From the NCBI RefSeq assembly GCF_963664415.1, contig NZ_OY761444.1:62001-126000 (forward strand): a stretch of DNA of 64,000 bases, read 5' to 3'. This stretch comes from an uncultured Desulfobacter sp. GTDB taxonomy: Bacteria > Desulfobacterota > Desulfobacteria > Desulfobacterales > Desulfobacteraceae. How positions within the stretch are numbered: position 1 is the stretch's first letter; every line of letters begins with the position of its first letter. Below the pieces are notes generated by a model. It saw only the letters and a list, made by a program, of their open reading frames with translations, did no database searches and was not told where the DNA came from. A program made the translations under genes and the position numbers. Positions 26,348 through 35,009 of this stretch are shown here, one piece after another.

Positions 26348-26890
26348 TTACAATAGCCCGGCCTCATTCTCATCCTGGCGCCACTCCTCCAGGTATTCAT
26401 GAATAAATGCGGTTTTTGCGTTCCCCCGAGGTGTCAGCCATACATAACCCATACAATCCAGCTGCCGTTCCAGCAGACTGAAAAAAGCCTGTTCAATACC
26501 GGATTTATCCTCGACAAGCCCCATACTCAGGCACTCATCCACCACAGCCCGGGTAAGCTGACCTTCAGGCAGGAACCCGTCGCAGACCATGGTATTCCAG
26601 GATTCGGGAAAATGGAGAATCTTCCAGGCACAAATATCATCGGGACGCAGAATACTTTTATTATTCGGATTGAACGGTGCCTGAACAAAGGACATCTTCA
26701 TGCGGGAGTACTGCATTAGCTCCTTGATAACGGCTTGTTGATCCTGTCCGAATATCCACTCTTCAGGCGCCAGCAATACAGGAGGATATTCCTTGCTTGT
26801 CAGTGCGTATCTAAAAGGTCCTTGTTTTTCCCAGAAGGCCTTAAAATCCTTTACATTGGGCAGAATTTTTCTTACACATGCCGTCGTCAT
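26348..26890 (-). CDS. Hypothetical protein
   Basis: I do not recognise this 180-residue protein. It has no signal peptide, membrane segment or clear motif. Composition is that of an ordinary soluble protein, with several Trp residues (for example PEEWIFGQDQQ, ICAWKILHFPESW and YVWLTPRG). It stands alone on the minus strand, convergent with the HEAT-repeat gene 13 bases away. Confidence 0.6.
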   Translation of the reverse strand: MTTACVRKILPNVKDFKAFWEKQGPFRYALTSKEYPPVLLAPEEWIFGQDQQAVIKELMQYSRMKMSFVQAPFNPNNKSILRPDDICAWKILHFPESWNTMVCDGFLPEGQLTRAVVDECLSMGLVEDKSGIEQAFFSLLERQLDCMGYVWLTPRGNAKTAFIHEYLEEWRQDENEAGLL

Positions 26891-27221
26891 TGCTGATTAT
26901 CCATCTCATATTAAAAGTTACAATTTAAGATTTCCTGTTTTAGACGCTCTGCATCATTAACAACCTTAATAACGGTAAATGTCCGGCGAATCAAGACAAG
27001 GATGATATCCGATTTAAAAACCTACAGAATCGCTTGGCGACGATAGACAACAGCCTGACACTGCAACCAATAGTTTCAACGTTATTCATTTTTCCAAACC
27101 GATATCCCCTGAATAACAGCCAAAATACCTTGCGATTTTCGGCTTATGAAGGTAATCTTAACCAATCGTTTCCAGATTTGAATCCCTACATAACCCTATC
27201 AACAAATGGACGGAAAAAAAT
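26891..27221. other. Intergenic region, divergent
   Basis: This 331-base gap lies between divergent genes and should hold promoters for both. The frame of the next gene is closed by a stop at 27159-27161, so it does not extend upstream. I see no RNA gene, repeat or strong hairpin. Confidence 0.4.
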
Positions 27222-27794
27222 ATGGGCACTAAAAAAGAGACTGAAATATTCAAAAAAGGAATCTGGATAAAAGAGCTGCAGGGTATTTTGACCGTGGGCT
27301 CTCTGGATAAAAAAAACAAGGATATTATGATCGTACCGGATGAATTAAGTGCCAAGCTCCAGAACTTTGAATCAGATATGATTGACGCGCTTTATGGTGA
27401 AAGCCGAAAACCGTTCCAGGCCGACATACTTGATATTGAACATCTATTCAAGCAGCTTGAAAAACGGTTTAAGGATGAACGTCTGCACTTATCCTTTGAC
27501 AAGTCGGACGAAAATCCTTTTATATGTGACTTTGATCCGGTTTTTGCTTTATTTGAAAAACTGATCCTAAGCTCCTTAGCTCGCAATTCAAAGCCTCTCA
27601 TTTATATTAATGCATCACTTGTCCAAAATCATCTGTGCATCATTTACCGGGACTCAAAATCAGTCTCAAGTCCGTCAGATTTAGGGCCTGACTTTTTTCT
27701 GATAAAAAACCGCCTGGGTGCCAATGTAGAGTTTAACAAGGCAGATCAACAAGGAGGCTACTACGACATAACCATTCCTTCGGCTAACTGCTGA
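27222..27794 (+). CDS. Histidine-kinase-like ATPase domain protein, degenerate
   Basis: A 190-residue protein that opens the plus-strand exopolysaccharide run. The C-terminal half (FALFEKLILSSLARNSKPL, then FFLIKNRLGANVEF and GGYYDITIP) follows the secondary pattern of HATPase domains, but the N box and glycine-rich boxes are not recognisable. No phospho-acceptor His is apparent. It precedes the coiled-coil membrane gene by 37 bases. Function unknown; the fold assignment is weak. Confidence 0.5.
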   Translation: MGTKKETEIFKKGIWIKELQGILTVGSLDKKNKDIMIVPDELSAKLQNFESDMIDALYGESRKPFQADILDIEHLFKQLEKRFKDERLHLSFDKSDENPFICDFDPVFALFEKLILSSLARNSKPLIYINASLVQNHLCIIYRDSKSVSSPSDLGPDFFLIKNRLGANVEFNKADQQGGYYDITIPSANC

Positions 27795-27831
27795 TCCTGT
27801 CTGATGCGGAAAGGCGGTTTATCTTGACATT

Positions 27832-29001
27832 ATGAAACATTTTCCATTTAAAGTTGTTATATTCTGCCTCGTCATCACCCCGATTTTGTATACGGTCACC
27901 CTTGCCGGATGCCGGGACTACCTGGAAAAAAAATACCGTTTAAAAATAGAAAATGAGTTCATTGGAAATTCCAATGAACTATTAAACGGTTCAGTACACA
28001 TTGAAGACCGGATAGCAAAGAATATCCAGACCATTTTAAACCGGGACGTCCTGATCCGCATAGCTAAACTTGACCTTGAAGTACAGGTGACCGAAGGCCG
28101 GGGGAGAATCATCTATCCCACTTATGTAGGAGCGGACGAATTTCAGGAAGATTCACTGGGCTATTACGATGCCCAGGCCGTTGCAGATAAAAACTTTGCA
28201 ATTCTTAATTCCGAACTTAAGGTTCATACCGTTCTGCATTTGGATCATGGATCATTTCTTGCGAACCTAATCTTTGCCGTTTACTCCGGTATTTCAATTT
28301 TAATCTTTTTTGTATTTTATAGACAGGGTATAAAAAAAGCGAAGCAAGAAAGGGACATTAAAAACGCTTTGATCCAGGATTTAAAACAAAACTTAGAAAA
28401 AAATGAGATGCGCCATGAACAGTTGGAGGAAGATCTTAAACGGGAACGGGCGGAACTATTCAAAAATATAAAGCAATTAGATCAAAAATACCAGTTGGAA
28501 CAAAAAAAAGCAAAAACAAATGAAGATGAAATGTTTAACGAAATCATCGCCCTTGAAGACCAGCTTAACACATATATCGAATTAAAGGAGCGGCGGGACG
28601 TTGAGATAGACGAGCTCAAATCAAATCTTGAAAAGTATGAACGAAGAAAAAGTACGGGAAACTCCAGAAGGGGGGAGTTCGATTTTATATCCAAACGCTT
28701 CAAGACCCTGTACAAGCACATTGAAATGAGCCGAAAAGCGTTAGACGGATTTAGAAACCTCACCGAAGACCAGCAGATCAAGGCCGAAGAGACAATTCAC
28801 CAGCTGGATCGGGATCCGGCATCGGTCATTGTGAAAAGAAAGGTGTTTTCCGGCAAAAAACATAAAGCCACCTGTTTTGAAATATTGTTTGCATATAACG
28901 GCAGGCTTTATTTCATGAATCATCCAAACAAAACAGAGGTGGTGGTGATAGGAACAAAACAGAGCCAAACCAAGGATATGGAATATCTCCATAATTTATA
29001 A
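27832..29001 (+). CDS. Membrane-anchored coiled-coil protein with RelE-like tail
   Basis: The 389-residue protein has a membrane segment at about 7-27, a periplasmic part to about 140, a second membrane segment (about 145-165) and then a cytoplasmic coiled coil of roughly 120 residues rich in Glu, Lys and Leu. The last 100 residues (RFKTLYKHIEMSRKALDGF, then DPASVIVKRKVFSGKKHKA and VVVIGTKQSQTKDMEYL) recall the RelE/ParE toxin fold in order of elements. It abuts the ExeA-like gene with no gap, suggesting the two products work together at the inner membrane. Confidence 0.55.
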   Translation: MKHFPFKVVIFCLVITPILYTVTLAGCRDYLEKKYRLKIENEFIGNSNELLNGSVHIEDRIAKNIQTILNRDVLIRIAKLDLEVQVTEGRGRIIYPTYVGADEFQEDSLGYYDAQAVADKNFAILNSELKVHTVLHLDHGSFLANLIFAVYSGISILIFFVFYRQGIKKAKQERDIKNALIQDLKQNLEKNEMRHEQLEEDLKRERAELFKNIKQLDQKYQLEQKKAKTNEDEMFNEIIALEDQLNTYIELKERRDVEIDELKSNLEKYERRKSTGNSRRGEFDFISKRFKTLYKHIEMSRKALDGFRNLTEDQQIKAEETIHQLDRDPASVIVKRKVFSGKKHKATCFEILFAYNGRLYFMNHPNKTEVVVIGTKQSQTKDMEYLHNL

Positions 29002-30642
29002 ATGTACAATGAATTTTACAATCTCAAGTGCTCACCCTTTAAGATCAGTTGTGATCCTGCATTCATGTGGTTCGGGGAAAAACACCAGGAAGCCCTTGCC
29101 ACGCTTAAGTATGGCATCCTGGACAACAAGGGATTCTTGCTGTTAACCGGGGATGTGGGTACAGGCAAAACTTCCCTGATAAACGCATTACTCCAAAGCT
29201 TAGAACAAGATATCATCTATACCTCCGTACCGGATCCGAGCCTGATTAAACTTGATTTTTTTAACTATATTGCCGCATCTTTCGGCATAGACAAAGAGTT
29301 TACATCCAAAGGTGCCTTTCTTGCCCATTTTAAAAAGTTTCTGCTCAGCGCCAGTGAAAAAAATAAAAAGGTGCTGCTCATTATTGACGAAGCCCAGCTG
29401 CTCACCCAGGAAATGCTGGAAGAGATCCGCCTGCTGTCAAATATCGAAAAACCGGATGCAAAACTGATCAATATATTTTTCATCGGACAAAACGAATTCA
29501 ATGAAATTTTAAACAGGCCCCAGAACAGGGCCGTCCTCCAGCGAATGACCCTTAACTATAACCTGGACCCTTTGACCCCGGAGGAAGTGGATGCATATAT
29601 CCGCCACCGACTCAAAGTTGCAGGCACACAGGAGCGGCTGTTTGATTGGAATGCGGTTCAGGAAATCTTCCTGTATTCAGGTGGATTCCCAAGACGCATC
29701 AATATCTTATGCGATCATTCACTGTTATCCGGATTTGTCAAAGAACAACGGATCATTGATTCAGGCATCGTAAAGGAATGTGCAAAAGAACTGAAAATTC
29801 CGGCCCATGTGAGCAACCGTGACATCAATGAATCATTTGAGTCCACAACCCACCATGAAAGTAAAAATGACCCTCCGGCCCATGCTTTTGATCAACAACC
29901 CTATAGGCAGGAGATCCCAACAGTTCCACAAATGCAAAAACAACAACTATTGTCATGGGACAAGCTGTTAATTTTAATATTCTTTTTTATTTTTGCCTGG
30001 TACTTCATGTTTCCAGACCATTTTCCTTTCATGCGTGCCGAGGAAAAAGGACCGTTTGATAAAAAGCAGGAACGCATAGAAGAACAAGTAACAAATCAAA
30101 CCCACCAGCCGCAGAATCAGGCCGTCACCCTGAATTCTGAATACCAGGACCAGGACACCTCTATTCCGTCCAACCCAAAGAGCACCGTTGAAAAAGGAAT
30201 CCAGGGCCAGGCTGAAAAAACTTCAGAAGTAATGTTTACCATTAATACCCCAGAAACAAATACATCACCTGAACGAAACGATCCTTTGCCCCCTCCCCCA
30301 CTTCCAAGGGATAAAATTACAGTCCGCTTTAAGTACGACGCCAATGATCTAACAGAAGAGGACCTTGAAAAGCTTAAAACATTTTCAAAATCTCTGGTTG
30401 TTCACGAGGATTCAAGCATTCTCATTACCGGATATACGGATACGATAGGAGATTACGCGTATAATTTAAAATTATCCGAATTCAGAGCCAATATCGTTAA
30501 AAGCTTCCTTCTTGGACTAGGCGTCAAAAATCATCAGATGAAAATTCAAGGCAAAGGCGGGCAGAACCCCATTGAAAGCAATGATACGGCATGGGGCCGA
30601 AAGATGAACCGCAGGGTTGAAATAGAGGTAATTAAATTCTAA
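29002..30642 (+). CDS. ExeA-like AAA ATPase fused to OmpA domain
   Basis: The 546-residue protein starts MYNEFYNLKCSPFKIS, the opening of GspA/ExeA and exosortase-associated ATPases. The P-loop is LTGDVGTGKTSL (about 48-59), Walker B is LLIIDEAQL (about 125-133), and an arginine-finger region follows. One membrane segment lies near 318-334. A Pro/Gln-rich linker leads to a C-terminal OmpA domain (ILITGYTDTIGDYAYNLKLS, then GRKMNRRVEIEV) that should bind peptidoglycan. ExeA usually ends in a PG_binding_1 domain instead. It is likely a cytoplasmic motor coupled to the cell wall for polymer or protein export. Confidence 0.8.
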   Translation: MYNEFYNLKCSPFKISCDPAFMWFGEKHQEALATLKYGILDNKGFLLLTGDVGTGKTSLINALLQSLEQDIIYTSVPDPSLIKLDFFNYIAASFGIDKEFTSKGAFLAHFKKFLLSASEKNKKVLLIIDEAQLLTQEMLEEIRLLSNIEKPDAKLINIFFIGQNEFNEILNRPQNRAVLQRMTLNYNLDPLTPEEVDAYIRHRLKVAGTQERLFDWNAVQEIFLYSGGFPRRINILCDHSLLSGFVKEQRIIDSGIVKECAKELKIPAHVSNRDINESFESTTHHESKNDPPAHAFDQQPYRQEIPTVPQMQKQQLLSWDKLLILIFFFIFAWYFMFPDHFPFMRAEEKGPFDKKQERIEEQVTNQTHQPQNQAVTLNSEYQDQDTSIPSNPKSTVEKGIQGQAEKTSEVMFTINTPETNTSPERNDPLPPPPLPRDKITVRFKYDANDLTEEDLEKLKTFSKSLVVHEDSSILITGYTDTIGDYAYNLKLSEFRANIVKSFLLGLGVKNHQMKIQGKGGQNPIESNDTAWGRKMNRRVEIEVIKF

Positions 30643-31361
30643 TGAGTACATCCAACATTACCTGTTCCCGGAAAAAATGGAGAAATATGGATCTGCTGAT
30701 TCCATATGCAGCACCTTATTTTGCATATGTGGCTTTTTCTTCTGTTCTGCAGAACAAGTTACCTGAAGAAATCATATACATAATGAAGCTGGTAATTGTA
30801 CCCGGGCTTTTGATATGGGCCTGGAAATGGTACGTTCCTTTAACCGGCCCTAAAAATAAGTGGATATCCTGTTTGTGGGGAATTGTTTTCGGGATCATTG
30901 GATTGGTGGTGTGGTGCGGTTTATATGCCCCGTTCACAACCCCTGAAGATGGTGCGCCTTGGTCTGATCTTGGATTTGCCTTAAGGCTTTTGACAGCCGG
31001 TTTTGTGGTGCCGATTTTTGAAGAGTTGTTTATGCGTGGATTTGTCTTCCGGGTCGCCCTGCAATGGGATCTTCTACGCAGGCAAAAAACACCAAAACCC
31101 TTTTCTGCAGCGCTGGATGAGTCCAGTATTTTTGATGTGGCACCAGGACAGTGGACCGTTTACGCCATTGGGATTTCAACTATTATTTTTGCTGCAGGCC
31201 ATGTCGTTGGCGAATGGCCCGCAGCCATTGCCTACGGATTTCTAATGGCCCTTTTGTGGATATTAAGAAAAGATCTGATCTCCTGCATTGTTGCCCACGG
31301 GGTAACCAATATCGGCTTAGCCCTTTATGTCTACTACTTCGGGCACTGGGAACTGTGGTAA
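30642..31361 (+). CDS. CPBP family intramembrane protease, exosortase-associated type
   Basis: The 239-residue polytopic protein has the CAAX/CPBP motifs PIFEELFMRGFVFRV (EExxxR), FAAGHVVGEWPAAIAYG (the FxxxH motif) and the later VAHGVTNIGLAL (HxxxN/D). The segment pattern and the C-terminal LYVYYFGHWELW resemble the CAAX-protease-related proteins of exosortase loci. Its start overlaps the preceding stop by one base. Known CPBP members cleave within the membrane; the substrate here is unknown. Confidence 0.82.
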   Translation: MSTSNITCSRKKWRNMDLLIPYAAPYFAYVAFSSVLQNKLPEEIIYIMKLVIVPGLLIWAWKWYVPLTGPKNKWISCLWGIVFGIIGLVVWCGLYAPFTTPEDGAPWSDLGFALRLLTAGFVVPIFEELFMRGFVFRVALQWDLLRRQKTPKPFSAALDESSIFDVAPGQWTVYAIGISTIIFAAGHVVGEWPAAIAYGFLMALLWILRKDLISCIVAHGVTNIGLALYVYYFGHWELW

Positions 31362-31462
31362 GACATAGTTAAAAAAACATTGATTATCGTCCTTCGGATG
31401 GGCTGTTAGCTATTTTCCGTTATGAAATAAAAATTGCATTAATAAACCTAAAAAACACACAT

Positions 31463-32500
31463 ATGCATTTCACATTAATTCAACAAAATTTAAAAAACAA
31501 TCCAAAATCTTGGCTGATCACCGGATGCGCGGGGTTTATCGGCTCCAATCTTCTGGAAGCCCTGCTTAAGCTCGGGCAGACAGTGACCGGCCTGGATAAT
31601 TTTTCCACAGGATTTCAGCATAATCTGGACCAAGTCAAAGAGGCCGTTGGTCCCGAGGCATGGCAATATTTTTCTTTTGTCAAAGGGGATATCACCAATG
31701 CCGACACCTGCCAGACTGTTTGCAAAGGGCAGGACTATGTACTACACCAGGCTGCTCTGGGTTCTGTGCCCCGGTCTGTTGCCGATCCCCTTACCACCAA
31801 TGAAAATAACATTACAGGCTTTTTAAACATGCTGACCGCCGCCCGGGACGCGGGCGTAAAACGATTCGTATATGCGGCATCAAGTTCTACCTATGGGGAT
31901 CATCCAACACTTCCCAAGAAAGAAGAGAATATCGGTAACCCTCTTTCCCCCTATGCAGTAACAAAACTGGTTAATGAACTGTACGCCCGGATATTTGCTT
32001 CCACCTATGGATTTAAAAGCATCGGACTGCGTTATTTTAATGTATTCGGCCGCCGCCAAGATCCTAATGGAGCTTATGCCGCAGTGATTCCGTTATGGTT
32101 TGGGGCATTGATCCGTAAAAACACGGTTTATATAAATGGGGACGGTGAAACCAGCCGAGATTTCTGCTTCATCGATAATTGTGTTCAAGCCAATCTACTG
32201 GCAGCAACGGCCGAAGATAACGCCGCAGACCAGGTATACAATGTTGCATTTGGGCAGCGCACCACGTTAAATCAGCTGTTTTCATTCATCCGTGACCGGG
32301 TTACCGATGAACTGCCGGACCGCGCTGGTGTAACCGTAGAATACAGGGATTTCAGGCCTGGAGATGTTCGCCATTCCTTAGCCGATATATCCAAGGCCCA
32401 AGACCATTTAGGATACAGCCCGCAATACTCGGTTCAGGACGGCCTCGATAAGACAGCTCTCTGGTATATGAACCATTTGAATAAACAGAAAGAGGTGTAA
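31463..32500 (+). CDS. UDP-N-acetylglucosamine 4-epimerase, WbpP/TviC type
   Basis: The 345-residue extended SDR has ITGCAGFIGSNLLEALL for NAD binding, SSSTYGDHPTLPKKE and SPYAVTKLVNELYA with the catalytic Tyr-x3-Lys, and RYFNVFGRRQDPNGAYAAVI. The last motif is the WbpP/TviC/VipB subgroup mark for UDP-GlcNAc (or GlcNAcA) 4-epimerisation. It provides UDP-GalNAc-type precursors for the exopolysaccharide. About 100 non-coding bases precede it. Confidence 0.88.
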   Translation: MHFTLIQQNLKNNPKSWLITGCAGFIGSNLLEALLKLGQTVTGLDNFSTGFQHNLDQVKEAVGPEAWQYFSFVKGDITNADTCQTVCKGQDYVLHQAALGSVPRSVADPLTTNENNITGFLNMLTAARDAGVKRFVYAASSSTYGDHPTLPKKEENIGNPLSPYAVTKLVNELYARIFASTYGFKSIGLRYFNVFGRRQDPNGAYAAVIPLWFGALIRKNTVYINGDGETSRDFCFIDNCVQANLLAATAEDNAADQVYNVAFGQRTTLNQLFSFIRDRVTDELPDRAGVTVEYRDFRPGDVRHSLADISKAQDHLGYSPQYSVQDGLDKTALWYMNHLNKQKEV

Positions 32501-33759
32501 TGCGTTTTTCCATTGGCATTCTTACAGTCTTATTTTTATCGTTAAACTTTTCCATCATGCCGGCCGTGGCTTTGTCTCCGAATGAAGTACTTGTCATTGC
32601 CAACCGCAATGCCGCTAAAAGCGTAGGTCTTGCCACCTGGTACATGGAGAAACGGCAGATCCCCAAGGAAAATCTGTTAATGGTATTCATAACAGACAAG
32701 GAGACCTGTTCACGTGAGGCTTATTTGAAAAAAATTGTTCCCCCTGTCCGCCGCGCCCTGGAAAAGAACCGTAAAATCAACGCGATTGTCACCATGTATG
32801 GACTTCCGCTAAGAATTTCCTCGTCAGGGAGGACAAAAGGAGAACAAACGCGATTGGACCTATTGACAAAGCAGAAAAAAAATATTGATGCACTGAAAGA
32901 AAAAACCGGGCAGTTAACTAAAGAGCAAAAAACAACATTGAAGCAGATAAATAAAAAAATCAGACAGCTCAGAGCATCAACGGACAAAGTTGCATCCTTT
33001 GATTCTGAATTAATGCTTGTCAAAAAAGAAAACTACAAGCTTAAATTCTGGCTGCCAAATCCTTATTTTCTTCCTTGGCGCTCCCAGAAAACGTCCATCA
33101 GTAAATCAGACGTAATCATGGTCAGTCGCCTGGATGGGGCGGATGCAAGTATTGTTAAACGAATTGTAAATGATAGCATTGAAGCAGAAAAAAAGGGATT
33201 GTCAGGTACGGCCTACTTTGATGCCAGATGGAAGTATCCGGATCAAAAAAAAGTTTCCGGATATAAACTTTATGATAAATCCATCCATAATGCGGCAAAG
33301 CGCCTGAAAAGGGGGGGGGTGAAGGTGGTGTTGGATGATAAGCAGAATTTATTTCAGCCCGGGGACTGCCCCAATGCTGCACTTTACTGCGGGTGGTACA
33401 GCCATGCCAAATATGTGGATGCCTTTACCTGGGAAAAAGGGGCGGTTGGATTTCATATTGCAAGCTCGGAATGTATGACTCTAAAACGTGAAAACAGTAA
33501 TGTCTGGTGTAAAAAAATGCTGGATAAGGGCATTGCCGCCACCGTCGGCCCTGTGGGAGAGCCGTATGTCCAATCCTTCCCGTTGCCTGAGATCTTTTTT
33601 GATTTCCTATCCCAGGGAAAACTGACCTTGGCCGAATCCTATCTGATCAGCCTACCGTATCTGTCCTGGAAACAGGTTCTTGTTGGAGACCCTTTGTACC
33701 GAATAAAAATACACAAATCAAATCATAATACGACCCAAATGAGCAGAGAGCCTCTTTAA
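32500..33759 (+). CDS. TIGR03790-like exported protein
   Basis: The 419-residue protein has a signal peptide (FSIGILTVLFLSLNFSIMPAVA) and begins the mature part LSPNEVLVIANRNAAKSVGLA. The pattern NEVLVIxNxN, then WYMEKRQIPKENLL and VTMYGLPLRIS, is that of the TIGR03790 family often found in surface-polysaccharide or exosortase contexts. A charged helical insert lies at about 120-160. Its start overlaps the epimerase stop by one base. Function unknown. A run of nine G sits inside the gene (33311-33319). Confidence 0.7.
   Translation: MRFSIGILTVLFLSLNFSIMPAVALSPNEVLVIANRNAAKSVGLATWYMEKRQIPKENLLMVFITDKETCSREAYLKKIVPPVRRALEKNRKINAIVTMYGLPLRISSSGRTKGEQTRLDLLTKQKKNIDALKEKTGQLTKEQKTTLKQINKKIRQLRASTDKVASFDSELMLVKKENYKLKFWLPNPYFLPWRSQKTSISKSDVIMVSRLDGADASIVKRIVNDSIEAEKKGLSGTAYFDARWKYPDQKKVSGYKLYDKSIHNAAKRLKRGGVKVVLDDKQNLFQPGDCPNAALYCGWYSHAKYVDAFTWEKGAVGFHIASSECMTLKRENSNVWCKKMLDKGIAATVGPVGEPYVQSFPLPEIFFDFLSQGKLTLAESYLISLPYLSWKQVLVGDPLYRIKIHKSNHNTTQMSREPL
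33311..33319 (+). repeat. G9 homopolymer tract in coding sequence
   Basis: Nine consecutive G lie within the TIGR03790-like gene, at codons for Arg-Gly-Gly-Val. The frame is open in this sequence. Such tracts can slip and switch genes off, or may be a sequencing-error risk. Confidence 0.6.
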
Positions 33760-33823
33760 AAAAAGAGACAAACTTCATGAAAACCTCAATGGTTTCGAGA
33801 CCTTTAATAAGAAACTTTTTTTA

Positions 33824-34993
33824 TTATCCGATTTGTTCAAAAATCTTATCAAGCATGAATAACGCTTTGTTTTCCCAAGAGTGCTCATGAATAAATTGAC
33901 GCCTTTCTTCGCAATTCCCGGTAAGTTCTTTCCCTGATAGAATCTGAGTAATAGCCTTGCGCCATTCATCCTGGCCTGAGTGGATATGAATCCATTGGCT
34001 AAGTGATACGACTTCAGGAAGGGGCGTTGAGATTACAGGTTTGCCAGTAGCGATATATTCTTTAAGCTTTAACGGATTTATCGACTCGGTAAGTGCATTC
34101 ATTTTGTATGGCAGCATACAAATATCCCACCCGGCAACAATAGCTGGCAAACTTTGGTAAGGCACAGGCCCCGTAAAATAGACATTTGGCTCCTTTTCAA
34201 GAAGGGTTACATCTGTCACTACATTTCCGGTTATGACAAAAGAAACATCAGGATGATTTTTTGCTGTATCAGCCAATAACTTTTGATCACTTCTATCATC
34301 AAATAGTCCAAAGTATCCGACAATGGGACGGGGAATATTGTCTAACCAATGGTGATTTCGACCAGGCAGATTACTGAAAAGCTCGACATCTACTCCGTGG
34401 GAAAAAGAAAAAACAGGTTTTCCATACTTTTTCAGTTTCGTAAAAAGGGTGTCTGCTGTCGCAAAAAACAGATCACTCTTTGAAATGAGTGCATCTTCCA
34501 TTTCGAGAATAAGCCGTTTATCATGACCCGGCCACTCTGAAAAATCATCAACACAGTAATAAACAATTTTGTTTTCGTCAAATAACCCGACATAATCACA
34601 ACCATTTGGCGCAGTAACAAGCGTAACTATATATTTATAGATTTGTTGCGTGTGTATAAAACGTTGAATTGCACGCCTCACCGATATCTTGTTTAAGTGC
34701 CTTACATAACGAACATTCTGGAAAGGCAGCATAAATGGCTGGACAACGGTAAGCTCATCAGGCAGTTTTTTAGATGAACAAGGCGTGATCTTACGAGTAA
34801 ACATCCTACGAATTTTATGAATGGCTTTATCAATATCTGTTCTCGACAGTTTTGGTGTTCTCAACCCCACGGTATTTATCCAAAGGGTACGATACCTGGA
34901 ACCAATACATTTAAAAAGATGCTGACAACTTGAGGGATGTTCACCCCAGTCGTCAGAAAAAACGATGAATATGGTTTCATCCTGTGAAGACAT
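33824..34993 (-). CDS. Glycosyltransferase, GT-B fold
   Basis: The start is taken as ATG 34993 (MSSQDETIFIVFSDDWG); an in-frame ATG at 35059 would overlap the upstream gene by 50 bases. The protein (about 389 residues) has IVGYFGLFDDRSDQKLLADT as the start of the donor domain and PLKLKEYIATGKPVISTPL as the GT4-like nucleotide-sugar site. It is the last gene of a three-gene minus-strand group with another glycosyltransferase and a nucleotidyltransferase. Specificity unknown. Confidence 0.78.
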   Translation of the reverse strand: MSSQDETIFIVFSDDWGEHPSSCQHLFKCIGSRYRTLWINTVGLRTPKLSRTDIDKAIHKIRRMFTRKITPCSSKKLPDELTVVQPFMLPFQNVRYVRHLNKISVRRAIQRFIHTQQIYKYIVTLVTAPNGCDYVGLFDENKIVYYCVDDFSEWPGHDKRLILEMEDALISKSDLFFATADTLFTKLKKYGKPVFSFSHGVDVELFSNLPGRNHHWLDNIPRPIVGYFGLFDDRSDQKLLADTAKNHPDVSFVITGNVVTDVTLLEKEPNVYFTGPVPYQSLPAIVAGWDICMLPYKMNALTESINPLKLKEYIATGKPVISTPLPEVVSLSQWIHIHSGQDEWRKAITQILSGKELTGNCEERRQFIHEHSWENKALFMLDKIFEQIG

Positions 34994-35009
34994 GATCTCA
35001 CTTCTGAGG

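Noticed and set aside
33780..33815. Possible terminator between convergent genes (GAAAACC...GGTTTC)
   Set aside because: The stem is about five pairs and no T-run follows directly.
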